Source: Bacillota bacterium (lineage in GTDB: Bacteria > Bacillota > Clostridia > Oscillospirales > Ruminococcaceae). From it: a stretch of DNA of 64,000 nt. The notes under the pieces are model-generated. The model was not told the origin of the DNA. It saw only the letters and a program-made list of their open reading frames with translations, and did no database searches. The DNA is taken from contig JAEYNX010000034.1 in assembly GCA_023412215.1 (NCBI GenBank), positions 62,001 to 126,000 on the forward strand, written 5' to 3'. Below are positions 1-8,423 of this stretch, one piece after another. The number at the start of each line of letters is the position of its first letter. The stretch's first letter is position 1. The translations under genes and the position numbers were made by a program.

Positions 1-610
1 CGCCCGCGTCGCCCAAGCCGGGAACGATGTAGCCGTGATCGTTTAAGCGCTCATCGAGCGAAGCGCAGTAAACCTGCACGTCGGGGTGGGCTTGGGTAAG
101 CGCCTTCAGGCCCTCGGGCGCCCCGATAATGCACATGAACTTGATATTGATGGCGCCGCGCGCCTTGATGAGCTTGATGGCGTCCACCGCCGAACCGCCG
201 GTGGCAAGCATCGGGTCAAGCACAATTACCTCGCGCTCCTCGATATCGCCGGGCAGCTTGCAGTAATACTCTACGGGCTCAAGGGTCTGCGGGTCGCGGT
301 AAAGGCCGATATGCCCTACCTTCGCGGCGGGAACCAGCTTGAGCACGCCGTCTACCATGCCAAGACCTGCGCGCAGAATCGGTACGAACGCAACCTTTCT
401 GCCTGTGATTACCTTTGTGCGTGCCACCGCGACGGGGGTTTCAATCTCCACCTCTTTAAGGGGCAGATCGCGGGTGGCCTCGTAGCACATCAGCATTGCG
501 ATCTCGGAAACAAGCTCGCGAAACTCCTTGGAGCCGGTATTCTTATCTCTTAACAGCGAGATCTTGTGCTGAATAAGCGGGTGATCCATAATAAAGGGTG
601 TTAGTTCCAT
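1..610 (-). CDS. upp: Uracil phosphoribosyltransferase, 3' end cut by the window edge
   Basis: Uracil salvage enzyme: uracil + PRPP to UMP + PPi, cytosolic. Translating the minus strand from the ATG at 608-610 gives about 203 residues starting MELTPFIMDHPLIQHK and containing the PRPP loop (VLDPMLATGGSAVDAI) and the uracil-binding stretch YIVPGLGDAG at the window edge. The family is about 209 residues, so only the last few are missing. An AGGAAG Shine-Dalgarno lies about 8 bases upstream. It is last in the run fhs-tsaE-tsaB-upp, 33 bases after tsaB. Confidence 0.96.
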   Translation of the reverse strand, partial: MELTPFIMDHPLIQHKISLLRDKNTGSKEFRELVSEIAMLMCYEATRDLPLKEVEIETPVAVARTKVITGRKVAFVPILRAGLGMVDGVLKLVPAAKVGHIGLYRDPQTLEPVEYYCKLPGDIEEREVIVLDPMLATGGSAVDAIKLIKARGAINIKFMCIIGAPEGLKALTQAHPDVQVYCASLDERLNDHGYIVPGLGDAG

Positions 611-643
611 ACCTAATACTTCCTTTCAGCCGAAGCTAATTAT

Positions 644-1363
644 TCATACATCACGGGAGCCTGCCTGCTTTTGCAGCAGTTCACGCTCCGCCTGCGGCAG
701 GCGCAGGTATACCGGCGCGAGTTTTTCTGCCGAAACCGCCGCTTCGGGTGCGGCACTGAGTATTTTATGCGCCAGCATGCATACGCTGGCGGCATTTTGG
801 TTTACAAGATGCTCCGGCGCCACAAATACATTGGGAATACTCGTATTTATATTATTATAACACAAATATGCCCCGTCTCCAACAAAAAAAATAGGCATAT
901 TAAATTGTGAAAGATAACGGCTCAGCTCTTCCATCTGCATTGCGCTATCGTCGGTAAGCCGTATCAGGCTCCCCCGGTTGGTGTGGAAAGCGGCAGTGTA
1001 CACCTGATTGCAGCGCGCGTCCATCACCGCGCAGACGATGCCCTCGAAGCCGCGCAGATTATACGCGAGCGCCTCGAGTGCGGAAACCCCCACACACGGC
1101 CGTTTAAGCGCCATCGCCATACCCTTTACCGCCGCTATGCCGATGCGCAGCCCCGTAAATGACCCCGGGCCGTGCGAGACCGCAAACACATCCACCTCTT
1201 GTAACGGCAGGTGCGCGTTTTCCAGCATCGACTGCACCATGGGCATAATGGTTTGGCTGTGCGTGAGCTTGGTGTTCACCGTCGCCTCGCACAGCAGCTG
1301 TGTTTCGTCGCATACGGCGGCGGACGCGGCCTTTGCCGACGTATCGATACCCAGTATCCTCAT
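644..1363 (-). CDS. tsaB: tRNA threonylcarbamoyladenosine biosynthesis protein TsaB
   Basis: TsaB (239 aa) pairs with TsaD and TsaE to make the t6A modification at position 37 of ANN-decoding tRNAs. The N-terminus MRILGIDTSAKAAS is the ASKHA nucleotide-fold start, and the family signature SHGPGSFTGLRIG lies at residues 63-75. The ATG overlaps the tsaE stop by 4 bases (ATGA), so the two are translationally coupled. The usual companions rimI and tsaD are not between it and upp. Confidence 0.96.
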   Translation of the reverse strand: MRILGIDTSAKAASAAVCDETQLLCEATVNTKLTHSQTIMPMVQSMLENAHLPLQEVDVFAVSHGPGSFTGLRIGIAAVKGMAMALKRPCVGVSALEALAYNLRGFEGIVCAVMDARCNQVYTAAFHTNRGSLIRLTDDSAMQMEELSRYLSQFNMPIFFVGDGAYLCYNNINTSIPNVFVAPEHLVNQNAASVCMLAHKILSAAPEAAVSAEKLAPVYLRLPQAERELLQKQAGSRDV

Positions 1364-1788
1364 GACTCTTGTTCCCCGTCCTCTATAACGATCTCGCGCT
1401 CCTCGTCTGAAACGCGACGGATGGTTACCTTTTTATACCCCTTGGGCAGCGCGTCCGCGATGTTCTCGCTCCACTCCACCGCAATTACCGCGCCGGTGTC
1501 GAGGTAATCGAAAAATCCGGTGGAGTACAGGTCTTCAAACGAGGTAACGCGGTACATATCAAAGTGGTAAAGCGGCACCGCGCCTTCATATTCGTGCACC
1601 AGCGCAAAGGTGGGGCTGAGCACCTCGCCCTTTACCCCAAGGCCGCGCGCAAGCCCGCGCGTAAAGGCCGTTTTACCCATGCCCAAGCCACCGAAAAACG
1701 CCAGCACGTCGTTTGGCTTTACACGCTTCGCGTAGGCCTCGGCGATGGCCTCGGTCTCCTGTGCGCTGTGTGATAGATAACGCTCCAC
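1360..1788 (-). CDS. tsaE: tRNA threonylcarbamoyladenosine biosynthesis ATPase TsaE
   Basis: TsaE (142 aa) is the ATPase that drives the TsaB-TsaD t6A machine. Walker A is GGLGMGKTA (residues 33-41), and the HFDMYR segment at 75-80 is typical of the family. The start is GTG at 1786-1788, preceded by GAGGTGG at 4 bases' distance. The gene overlaps tsaB by 4 bases and follows fhs by 47 bases. Confidence 0.95.
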   Translation of the reverse strand: MERYLSHSAQETEAIAEAYAKRVKPNDVLAFFGGLGMGKTAFTRGLARGLGVKGEVLSPTFALVHEYEGAVPLYHFDMYRVTSFEDLYSTGFFDYLDTGAVIAVEWSENIADALPKGYKKVTIRRVSDEEREIVIEDGEQES

Positions 1789-1835
1789 GCGTCCACCTCT
1801 TTTTAAGATAAGTATCCCTCGCAGACCCGCCTTGA

Positions 1836-3503
1836 TTAAAACAGGCCGGTGATATTGCCGTTGTCGTCCACATCGATCGTACAGGCCGCCGGAACCTTGG
1901 GCAGGCCCGGCATCGTCATGATGTCGCCCATAATCACCACAATAAAGCCCGCGCCCGCGGAAAGCCGCACTTCGCGCACCGAAAGTTCAAAGCCGGTGGG
2001 GCGGCAGAGCAGGTTCGGGTTATCCGAAAGTGAGTACTGCGTTTTGGCGATGCAGACGCGCAGGTGTGACTTGCCCAGCGCCTCGATGTCACGGATAGTC
2101 TTCTCGGCGGCGCTGCTGTAGTTAACACCCTTGGCACCGTAGATGTTCTGGGCGATCGCCTCGATCTTCGCCTTTACCGGAAGGCCTTCTTCGTAGAGCG
2201 GCGCGTAATGGTTGGGCTTTTCGCACGCCTCGCACACCTTCTGCGCCAGCTCCAGCGCCCCATCTCCGCCCTTGGCGAATACCTCGGAGAGCGCGAACTC
2301 AGCACCCATGGCAAGGCAGGCGTCCTTGAGCATGTTAAGCTCCGCGTCGGTATCGCTGCCGAAACGGTTGATGGCCACCACCACCGGCACGCCGTACTTC
2401 TTCATGTTCTCCACATGTGCGCGCAGGTTTTCCATGCCTGCGGCAAGCGCCGTGAGGTTCTCCTCCCCCGTCTGTGCCTTGGGCACGCCGCCGTTATACT
2501 TAAGCGCCCTCGCCGTCGCCACAATCACGATAGCCGCGGGGGTAAGCCCCGCCGTGGGGCACTTGATGTCCAGAAACTTCTCCGCCCCGAGGTCGGAGCC
2601 GAAGCCCGCCTCAGTGATGCAGTAATCGGCAAGCTTAAGCCCTAAGCGGGTGGCGCGCACCGAGTTGCACCCGTGCGCGATGTTCGCGAACGGCCCGCCG
2701 TGCATCAGCGCGGGGGTGTTCTCCAGCGTCTGCACCAGGTTGGGCTTTAACGCGTCCTTGAGCAGGGCGGCCATCGCGCCCGAAACCCGCAGGTCTCTGC
2801 AGTAAACCGGGGTGTTGGTATAAGTATAGGCAACTAAGATATCGCCTAAGCGGCGTTTCAGGTCGGCAAGGTCTAACGCCAGGCACAAAATCGCCATCAC
2901 CTCGCTTGCGACGGTGATGCTGAAGCCATCCTCCCGTGGCACGCCGTTGAGCTTGCCGCCAAGGCCGACAATAATATCGCGCAGCGCGCGGTCGTTCATA
3001 TCCATCACGCGTTTAAACAGGATGCGTCTGGGGTCGATGCCAAGGGCGTTGCCCTGCTGCAGGTGGTTGTCGATCACCGCGCAGAGCAGGTTGTTTGCCG
3101 CGGTGATGGCGTGCATATCCCCCGTAAAGTGCAGGTTGATGTCCTCCATTGGCACCACCTGTGCGTAGCCGCCGCCCGCGGCCCCGCCTTTTACGCCGAA
3201 CACCGGCCCGAGCGAGGGCTCGCGCAGCGCCACGATGGCGTTTTTGCCAATCTTGCGCATCGCCTGCCCGATACCGATGGTGGTGGTGGTCTTCCCCTCG
3301 CCCGCGGGGGTGGGGTTGATGGCGGTCACCAGCACCAGCTTGCCGTCCTTTTTATTACTTAAGCGTTCGTAAACGCCGTCCTCAATCTTTGCCTTGAAAC
3401 GCCCGTAAGGGATAAGCTCCTCCTCACCAATACCAATCTGCCGGGCAATCTCGGTGATGGGGAGCATCTTACAGCCCTGTGCGATTTCAATGTCTGTCAG
3501 CAT
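1836..3503 (-). CDS. fhs: Formate-tetrahydrofolate ligase
   Basis: ATP-dependent ligation of formate to THF, giving 10-formyl-THF for one-carbon metabolism; in anaerobes it also works in the methyl branch of the Wood-Ljungdahl pathway. The chosen ATG (3501-3503) has GGAGG eight bases upstream and gives 556 aa, the normal family length; an earlier in-frame start would add 26 unrelated residues. The P-loop NPTPAGEGKTTTT (about residue 63) and REPSLGPVFGVKGGAAGGGY are hallmark segments. It is first in the fhs-tsaE-tsaB-upp run. Confidence 0.97.
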   Translation of the reverse strand: MLTDIEIAQGCKMLPITEIARQIGIGEEELIPYGRFKAKIEDGVYERLSNKKDGKLVLVTAINPTPAGEGKTTTTIGIGQAMRKIGKNAIVALREPSLGPVFGVKGGAAGGGYAQVVPMEDINLHFTGDMHAITAANNLLCAVIDNHLQQGNALGIDPRRILFKRVMDMNDRALRDIIVGLGGKLNGVPREDGFSITVASEVMAILCLALDLADLKRRLGDILVAYTYTNTPVYCRDLRVSGAMAALLKDALKPNLVQTLENTPALMHGGPFANIAHGCNSVRATRLGLKLADYCITEAGFGSDLGAEKFLDIKCPTAGLTPAAIVIVATARALKYNGGVPKAQTGEENLTALAAGMENLRAHVENMKKYGVPVVVAINRFGSDTDAELNMLKDACLAMGAEFALSEVFAKGGDGALELAQKVCEACEKPNHYAPLYEEGLPVKAKIEAIAQNIYGAKGVNYSSAAEKTIRDIEALGKSHLRVCIAKTQYSLSDNPNLLCRPTGFELSVREVRLSAGAGFIVVIMGDIMTMPGLPKVPAACTIDVDDNGNITGLF

Positions 3504-3638
3504 GGCGGCACCTCCAAATATGGTTTGCCGGGTGTAAAACGGATAAGGCGCCTTCCCTCTCCGGCTCAGCGTCCCCAGCAATCTGCGTAATCAAACAAGC
3601 TGTTTATACGATACTCCGGCCGATGAACCTGAGTAAAA

Positions 3639-3696
3639 GTATAATAAGCGCAAAGCACTGTTTTTGATTGTTTCGCCTATAATGCGCTTATTATAC
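3639..3696. repeat. 14-bp perfect inverted repeat in the fhs/rodA divergent spacer
   Basis: The 403-base spacer 3504-3906 separates divergent fhs and rodA. It contains GTATAATAAGCGCA at 3639-3652 and its exact complement TGCGCTTATTATAC at 3683-3696, 30 bases apart. Each arm carries a TATAAT-like hexamer: minus-strand TATAAT in the right arm and plus-strand TATAAT in the left, with a further plus-strand TATAAT at 3678-3683. So the arms probably overlap promoters and could bind a dimer or form a cruciform. The fhs leader of roughly 120-130 nt has no riboswitch I can recognise. Confidence 0.6.
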
Positions 3697-3906
3697 CACA
3701 TCTGCACGCCCCATTAAAGCAGAAGTTATAGAACAAAGGGAATTTTATGCAAACTGCTACCGAAGCATCTATTTGTTAAATTATTTCCTTCAGCGTCTAT
3801 ACTGCTTGTAAAAGGGCAGAAACCATACTATAATGAGGTTACTGCCGATGATTTTCGGCTTGCAGTTCGGATTGTGACGCCGTTATTGGGCGGAGTGAGG
3901 CTAACC

Positions 3907-5034
3907 ATGAACAGGGTTCTTTCAAGTATTTTAAATTACATAAAAACCACGGACAAGCTGCTTTTTCTGCTGACACTCTCCACCACCGGCTATGGCCTGC
4001 TGATACTGTGGGGTGTGCTGGATGCCTTTGACAGCGGCCTGCGCGGGCTTTATATTCAGATGGCCGGTGCGGGGCTCGGGCTTATCTGCGCCATCATCCT
4101 CTCGAAGTTTGACTACAAGCTGCTCGGTAAGCTGTGGAAGCTGCATGTGCCGCTTGCCTACGCGCTGGTGCTTGTCACCTTTATTATCGGTTACGGGCGC
4201 GCGGGAGCGGACGACATCAACTGGATCGCGCTGCCGGGCGGCGCCAGCTTGCAGCCCTCGGAGTTTTTAAAGATCTCGTTTATCCTGTCGTTTGCCTACC
4301 ACATTGATCAGGTGAAGGACCATTTAAACGCCCCGCTTACCCTGCTGCCGCTCTGCCTGCACGGCGCGGTACCCATGCTGATTATTCATTTTCAGGGCGA
4401 CGACGGCACGGCGGTGGTGTTTTTGTTCATCTTTATAGCGATGCTGTTTTCGGCGGGGCTTTCAATACGCTATATTGCGGCTGCCGCCGGGCTTGCGCTG
4501 GTCTCTTTGCCGCTGATGTGGAACTTTGTGCTCAACAACGACCAAAAGCAGCGTTTTCAGGCGGTGTTTACGCCGGGTATAGACCCGCTGGGCATTGAGT
4601 ACCAGCAGAACTCGGGGCTTATCTCCATCGGTTCGGGGCAGCTTTCGGGCATCGGCATCTTCAGCCCGCACCGTTTTGTGGATGAGATTCAAAACGATTT
4701 CATCTTCGCCTTTATCGGCGAATCGCTCGGGCTGGTAGGCTGTGTAGCGGCGCTGGTGCTCATCTTCGCGATTGCCTCCAAGGTACTCTTTATCTCGCGC
4801 ATGTCGAAGGATACCCTGGGTTTTTCCATTTGCATAGGGATCTTCACCATGATCTCGGTGCAGACCATCATCAACGTGGGCATGTGCTTAAAGCTTCTGC
4901 CGGTTATCGGCATTACGCTGCCCTTTTTCTCCAAGGGCGGCTCGTCGGTGCTCTCGCTCTACCTTGCCATCGGGCTTGCGCTGAGCGTTTACATGCACAA
5001 CAACGACTCACTGTTCCTGGATAAGAACTACTAG
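3907..5034 (+). CDS. FtsW/RodA/SpoVE-family SEDS peptidoglycan polymerase
   Basis: Polytopic membrane protein (375 aa, about 10 hydrophobic segments) of the SEDS glycosyltransferase family that polymerises lipid II with a partner class B PBP. Conserved features are the LQPSEFLKISFIL segment, the C-terminal FIFAFIGESLGLVG segment and LPFFSKGGSSVLSLYLAIGL. The ATG at 3907 is preceded by GGAGTGAGG; a GTG at 3874 is less likely. It resembles RodA more than FtsW by length, but the sequence alone does not settle which. It stands alone, with no mreB or pbp next to it. Confidence 0.88.
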   Translation: MNRVLSSILNYIKTTDKLLFLLTLSTTGYGLLILWGVLDAFDSGLRGLYIQMAGAGLGLICAIILSKFDYKLLGKLWKLHVPLAYALVLVTFIIGYGRAGADDINWIALPGGASLQPSEFLKISFILSFAYHIDQVKDHLNAPLTLLPLCLHGAVPMLIIHFQGDDGTAVVFLFIFIAMLFSAGLSIRYIAAAAGLALVSLPLMWNFVLNNDQKQRFQAVFTPGIDPLGIEYQQNSGLISIGSGQLSGIGIFSPHRFVDEIQNDFIFAFIGESLGLVGCVAALVLIFAIASKVLFISRMSKDTLGFSICIGIFTMISVQTIINVGMCLKLLPVIGITLPFFSKGGSSVLSLYLAIGLALSVYMHNNDSLFLDKNY

Positions 5035-5062
5035 TGTTGTAAATAGTGCTCATAAATAAGAA

Positions 5063-5107
5063 AGTGCAGTCACTTGGCTTGAAAGCCGAATGACTGCACT
5101 GTTTTTA
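5063..5107 (+). terminator. Rho-independent terminator after the SEDS gene
   Basis: The stem AGTGCAGTCA (5063-5072) pairs with TGACTGCACT (5091-5100), with an inner GGCTT/AGCC helix, followed by GTTTTTATT. It lies 28 bases after the SEDS stop and faces convergent gapN. Confidence 0.85.
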
Positions 5108-5121
5108 TTGAATGGTACCGG

Positions 5122-6576
5122 TTACTTTTCAAGGTTGATAACAACCACCTTATGCCTGCTCATCGCCTCGATGCTGTAGCGGATGCCCTGCGTGCCCATG
5201 CCGGAGGATTTGACCCCTAAAAATGGGAAGTGGTCGGGCCCGCGCTCGGTTTTATTGTTGATGTGCACGGTGCCCACCTCAAGGCTGTTCGCGATGGTAA
5301 ATGCCGCGTCGATATTCTTGGTGAACACCGAGGCCTGCAGGCCATACTCCGAGCGGTTGGCGATGCTCACGCCCTCCTCGGCATCCTGAATGCGGATGAT
5401 CGGCAGCACCGGCCCGAACGGCTCCTCCCATGCCAGACGCATATCGGTGGTCACCTTATCAAACAGCGTGGGGTAGATAAGATTGCCCTCGCGTCGGTTG
5501 CCCACCAAGAGCTTGGCGCCCTTGGCAAGCGCGTCGTCGATCAGCTCCTGCACATAGTCGGCCGCCTTGCTGTTGATGAGCGGCGTAATCTGAACCTTTT
5601 CGCCGGGCCTACCAACCTTCAGCGCCTCCACCCGCTCCTTAATGCGCCTTACCAGCTCGTCGGCAACTGTTTTTACCACCAGCACCCGTTTTACCGCGGT
5701 GCAGCGCTGGCCCGAATAGCTGTACGCGCCCGCCACAATGTCCTTGGCGGCCTCGTCGAGGTTGGCGTCCTCCAGAATAATGGCGGCATCCTTTCCGCCA
5801 AGCTCCATCAGCATGGGCACCATCCCCGCAATCTTCGCGATGTTCTTGCCCACGGCGGTGCTGCCCGTGAAGCTGATAAAGTCCACCATCGGGTGGGTCA
5901 CAAGATAATCGCCGATTTCGGAACCCTGCCCCGTTACGACATTGAGCACACCGGCGGGCAGCCCGGCTGCCTGAAAGACGTATGCAAGGCAAAGCGCGCT
6001 AATGGCGCCCGAGGTGGGTGGTTTGAGCACCACGCTGTTGCCGGCAACCAGCGCGGGGGCAATCTTGGAGGCTGAAAGGTTTACGGGGTAGTTAAAGGGC
6101 GAGATGGCAAGCACCACCCCGAGCGGCACCCTTGTAACCACCGAGAAGCGCTCCTTTTTAAAACCGGGGAAGTTATCGGCGCCCACCGTTTCGCCCTCAA
6201 GGTGTTTGCCCTCATCGGCGGTAAAGCGTATAAAATCAGCCGTCCGTTTTACCTCAGAGACAGCGGAATCGATGTCCTTTGCAATCTCATTGGATAGGAT
6301 ACCCGCAAGCTCGTCGGTGTGCTCCTCCAGCAGATCCGCCGCGCGGTGCAGAATCTCCGCCCTGCGGTTGACCGGGGTTTGCGCCCACTCCTTCTGAGCC
6401 GTTTTGGCGTTTTCAAAGACCTTATCCACCTCTTCTTTTGAAAGCGCCTGTATCCTCCCCACCAACGCGCCGTCTGCAGGCGCATAAACCGAAATAGGCG
6501 GGTTGTGGGTGCCCTCGTGCCACTCCCCGTTAAACAGGTAGCGGTATATGCCGCCCTGAGCAATCGTTTCAAACAT
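5122..6576 (-). CDS. gapN: NADP-dependent non-phosphorylating glyceraldehyde-3-phosphate dehydrogenase
   Basis: GapN oxidises glyceraldehyde-3-phosphate straight to 3-phosphoglycerate, making NADPH and bypassing phosphoglycerate kinase. It is 484 aa, an ALDH-superfamily protein of GapN length. Visible catalytic residues are Asn162 (ISPFNYPVN), Glu258 (MELGGKD) and nucleophile Cys292 (SGQRCTAVKR). The N-terminal YRYLFNGEW and the GQRCTAVKRVLV stretch are closer to streptococcal/clostridial GapN than to generic ALDH. It is monocistronic, convergent with the SEDS gene. Confidence 0.93.
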   Translation of the reverse strand: MFETIAQGGIYRYLFNGEWHEGTHNPPISVYAPADGALVGRIQALSKEEVDKVFENAKTAQKEWAQTPVNRRAEILHRAADLLEEHTDELAGILSNEIAKDIDSAVSEVKRTADFIRFTADEGKHLEGETVGADNFPGFKKERFSVVTRVPLGVVLAISPFNYPVNLSASKIAPALVAGNSVVLKPPTSGAISALCLAYVFQAAGLPAGVLNVVTGQGSEIGDYLVTHPMVDFISFTGSTAVGKNIAKIAGMVPMLMELGGKDAAIILEDANLDEAAKDIVAGAYSYSGQRCTAVKRVLVVKTVADELVRRIKERVEALKVGRPGEKVQITPLINSKAADYVQELIDDALAKGAKLLVGNRREGNLIYPTLFDKVTTDMRLAWEEPFGPVLPIIRIQDAEEGVSIANRSEYGLQASVFTKNIDAAFTIANSLEVGTVHINNKTERGPDHFPFLGVKSSGMGTQGIRYSIEAMSRHKVVVINLEK

Positions 6577-6784
6577 CTAAGCCTGCCCCCTTCTATCACT
6601 GAATCCAAACATTGAGCCTTTATATTATACCAAATTTGTATATTTAATATCGTAGCACTCTATTGGAGCGGTGTCAATAACTTTTTTCGTTTAATAACCT
6701 TGGCCATGCCGCAGGATATCCTGATTATTCTGCCCGAAATATGTCACAAAATTTAACGTGAAAAGGCAGAATAAAGCCGGACGC

Positions 6785-6826
6785 AAAAAGGAGCACCCCG
6801 CAGCCTTGTACGGAGCGCTCCTTTTT
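6785..6826. terminator. Bidirectional terminator between gapN and the flavoprotein gene
   Basis: AAAAAGGAGC (6785-6794) pairs with GCTCCTTTTT (6817-6826). It ends the minus-strand TetR-flavoprotein pair and has T runs on both strands. The 261-base gap 6577-6837 otherwise holds only AT-rich sequence upstream of gapN. Confidence 0.8.
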
Positions 6827-6837
6827 AGCATTGCATC

Positions 6838-7635
6838 TCACCTTTTATATGTAACGACCATCTTTTTGGACATACTTTTCCCAAGCCAATAAAAGAGATT
6901 CCCGAACGCCCGCTTGTGAATGGGGAGCGGCACCTTGGGCGAGTATGTTTCGCCGAGCAGCCCGCTCTCTTCCCAATAAATACCGTCATAGCTTTCATAG
7001 GGTGTTCCCGGGCTATAGGTGCGGCTCATGCCGCGAAACAGGTTGTAGGGTATCAGCGCCGGTAACGATGGGGAACGCAGCTTCCTGCATGCAAAATCGC
7101 CGTAAAACCGTTCTGCAACCTGGGCGCATTTTTTCCGCTGTTTTTCCGTCGGCTGATAATCGTTCCAGCTGACAGAGGCAACCGGCAGCTGATAGCACCG
7201 GTTAAAGCCCCATCCGATGACCGTGCCCGCCAGATACTTCGTCGCGTTTTTTGCCCCGACCGCACCGGTGGTGGAGACGACCAGCCCGATCTTATCAAAA
7301 TACCTCGGGCAATGCAGCAGGAAGCAGAAATGGTCAATCAGGTTCTTCATCAGCGCAGGCATCTGCATGTTATAGGTGGGGGCCGTAAAGATCACGCCGT
7401 CGGATTCCTCGATTTTTTCTATAACAAACTGCGTAATCTTGTGGTGCGGGCAGTATTCATGCCCTTTGCGGAAGCAGAGGCTGCACCCCGCGCAAAACGG
7501 CAGGTTTAAATCCCTTAGATGAATCTCTTCAAACAGGATATCAGAACTAAGGCTTTTCAGGTTTTCTTTTACCAGCTCGATAAGTTTCCAGGTGTTGCCC
7601 TTGCGGGAGCCTCCGTCAATAATCAGGCATTTCAT
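6838..7635 (-). CDS. NADPH-dependent FMN reductase/flavodoxin-fold protein
   Basis: This 265-aa protein begins MKCLIIDGGSRKGNTWKLIELV, the FMN phosphate-binding loop of the PF03358-type flavodoxin fold. The segment FCAGCSLCFRKGHEYCPH contains a cysteine cluster seen in flavoprotein/ferredoxin-like fusions. FTAPTYNMQMPALMKNLIDHF is the conserved FMN-binding face. Its ATG overlaps the upstream TetR stop by 4 bases (ATGA), so it is the regulator's partner and probably a redox or xenobiotic-response enzyme; the substrate cannot be told. Confidence 0.8.
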   Translation of the reverse strand: MKCLIIDGGSRKGNTWKLIELVKENLKSLSSDILFEEIHLRDLNLPFCAGCSLCFRKGHEYCPHHKITQFVIEKIEESDGVIFTAPTYNMQMPALMKNLIDHFCFLLHCPRYFDKIGLVVSTTGAVGAKNATKYLAGTVIGWGFNRCYQLPVASVSWNDYQPTEKQRKKCAQVAERFYGDFACRKLRSPSLPALIPYNLFRGMSRTYSPGTPYESYDGIYWEESGLLGETYSPKVPLPIHKRAFGNLFYWLGKSMSKKMVVTYKR

Positions 7636-8213
7636 CCTACCCACCCCTTCATCAAGCCTTCAACGGCTAAATCGATAAACCGGTCCCGCTCCGGTTTGCA
7701 GTTAAAATCGTACCCCCAAAGCTCTTTGCTGAGGTCTCTCCTTAAAAACGCGGCCTGCAGTATGGACACGAGCTCGAACATCAGGATTTTTTGGGTACTC
7801 TCTGAAAGATCTGCGCCCTGAAGGGAGTTCATAAAGCCCTGCACCGCTTTCATGGTATTATCAGAGGCCTGCGGCCTGTTGTAGTCGCCTAAAATTGAGA
7901 TTCTTGATACCGAGGGGTTCTCTGCCAGGAAATCCGCGACCGCTTTGGCAACGGCCTGTAACCTTTCGATGCAGCTTAAGCTCTTCTTTTCGGGCGGCTT
8001 AAACTTGGCAATGACGTTGGAGATGATTCTTTGAACGCAAAGCTCTATCAGGTTCTCCTTGGTTTGAAAGTGATAGTTCACGAGCCCCACCCCGACCTGT
8101 GCCCTCTCTGCAATGGCCCGTGTCGTAATCTCCTCGACAGTTCCGCTGCCGGCAGTAATAAGCTCTGTGGTGGCGGCAATAATCCTGTCTTTAATGTCAT
8201 CTGGCTTTTTCAT
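7632..8213 (-). CDS. TetR/AcrR-family transcriptional regulator
   Basis: This 193-aa one-component repressor has an N-terminal HTH at about residues 30-53 (TTRAIAERAQVGVGLVNYHF); the C-terminal ligand domain is unassigned. It is first in a two-gene operon with the flavoprotein. The promoter upstream carries closely spaced GAAC/GTTC inverted repeats just downstream of the predicted start of transcription, consistent with autorepression. Confidence 0.88.
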   Translation of the reverse strand: MKKPDDIKDRIIAATTELITAGSGTVEEITTRAIAERAQVGVGLVNYHFQTKENLIELCVQRIISNVIAKFKPPEKKSLSCIERLQAVAKAVADFLAENPSVSRISILGDYNRPQASDNTMKAVQGFMNSLQGADLSESTQKILMFELVSILQAAFLRRDLSKELWGYDFNCKPERDRFIDLAVEGLMKGWVG

Positions 8214-8242
8214 CTTAATCAGCCCCTATTAAACGCTTTATC

Positions 8243-8300
8243 GAACATCGTTCTGAACATTGATCAAATACAGTATACTATGGTCCACCAGCTTTTTCAA
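8243..8300 (-). promoter_or_regulatory. Sigma-A promoter and candidate operator of the TetR-flavoprotein operon
   Basis: On the minus strand, TTGAAA (8295-8300) and TATACT (8272-8277) are exactly 17 bases apart. Just downstream, at 8243-8258, lie GAAC-ATC-GTTC and GTTC-T-GAAC, overlapping inverted repeats placed where a repressor would block initiation. Confidence 0.6.
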
Positions 8301-8388
8301 TAGCTTTATGAATGATTATGGATAAAAATTTAAACACCCGCCAGCAAGCCCGTGGGTGACCTTGTACGCATCACGGATTTCCGCAATA

Positions 8389-8423
8389 AAAAGGCGCTTC
8401 GCCAAAATACGAAGCGCCTTTTG
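8389..8423. terminator. Terminator immediately after the M24 peptidase gene
   Basis: AAAAGGCGCTTCG (8389-8401) pairs with CGAAGCGCCTTTT (from 8410). The stem starts right at the stop codon of the M24 gene and has a T-rich tail on the minus strand. Confidence 0.8.

Noticed and set aside
3504..3635. THF or other riboswitch in the fhs leader
   Set aside because: The leader is about 120-130 nt and has a palindromic AAGGCGCCTT hairpin, but conserved riboswitch cores could not be found.
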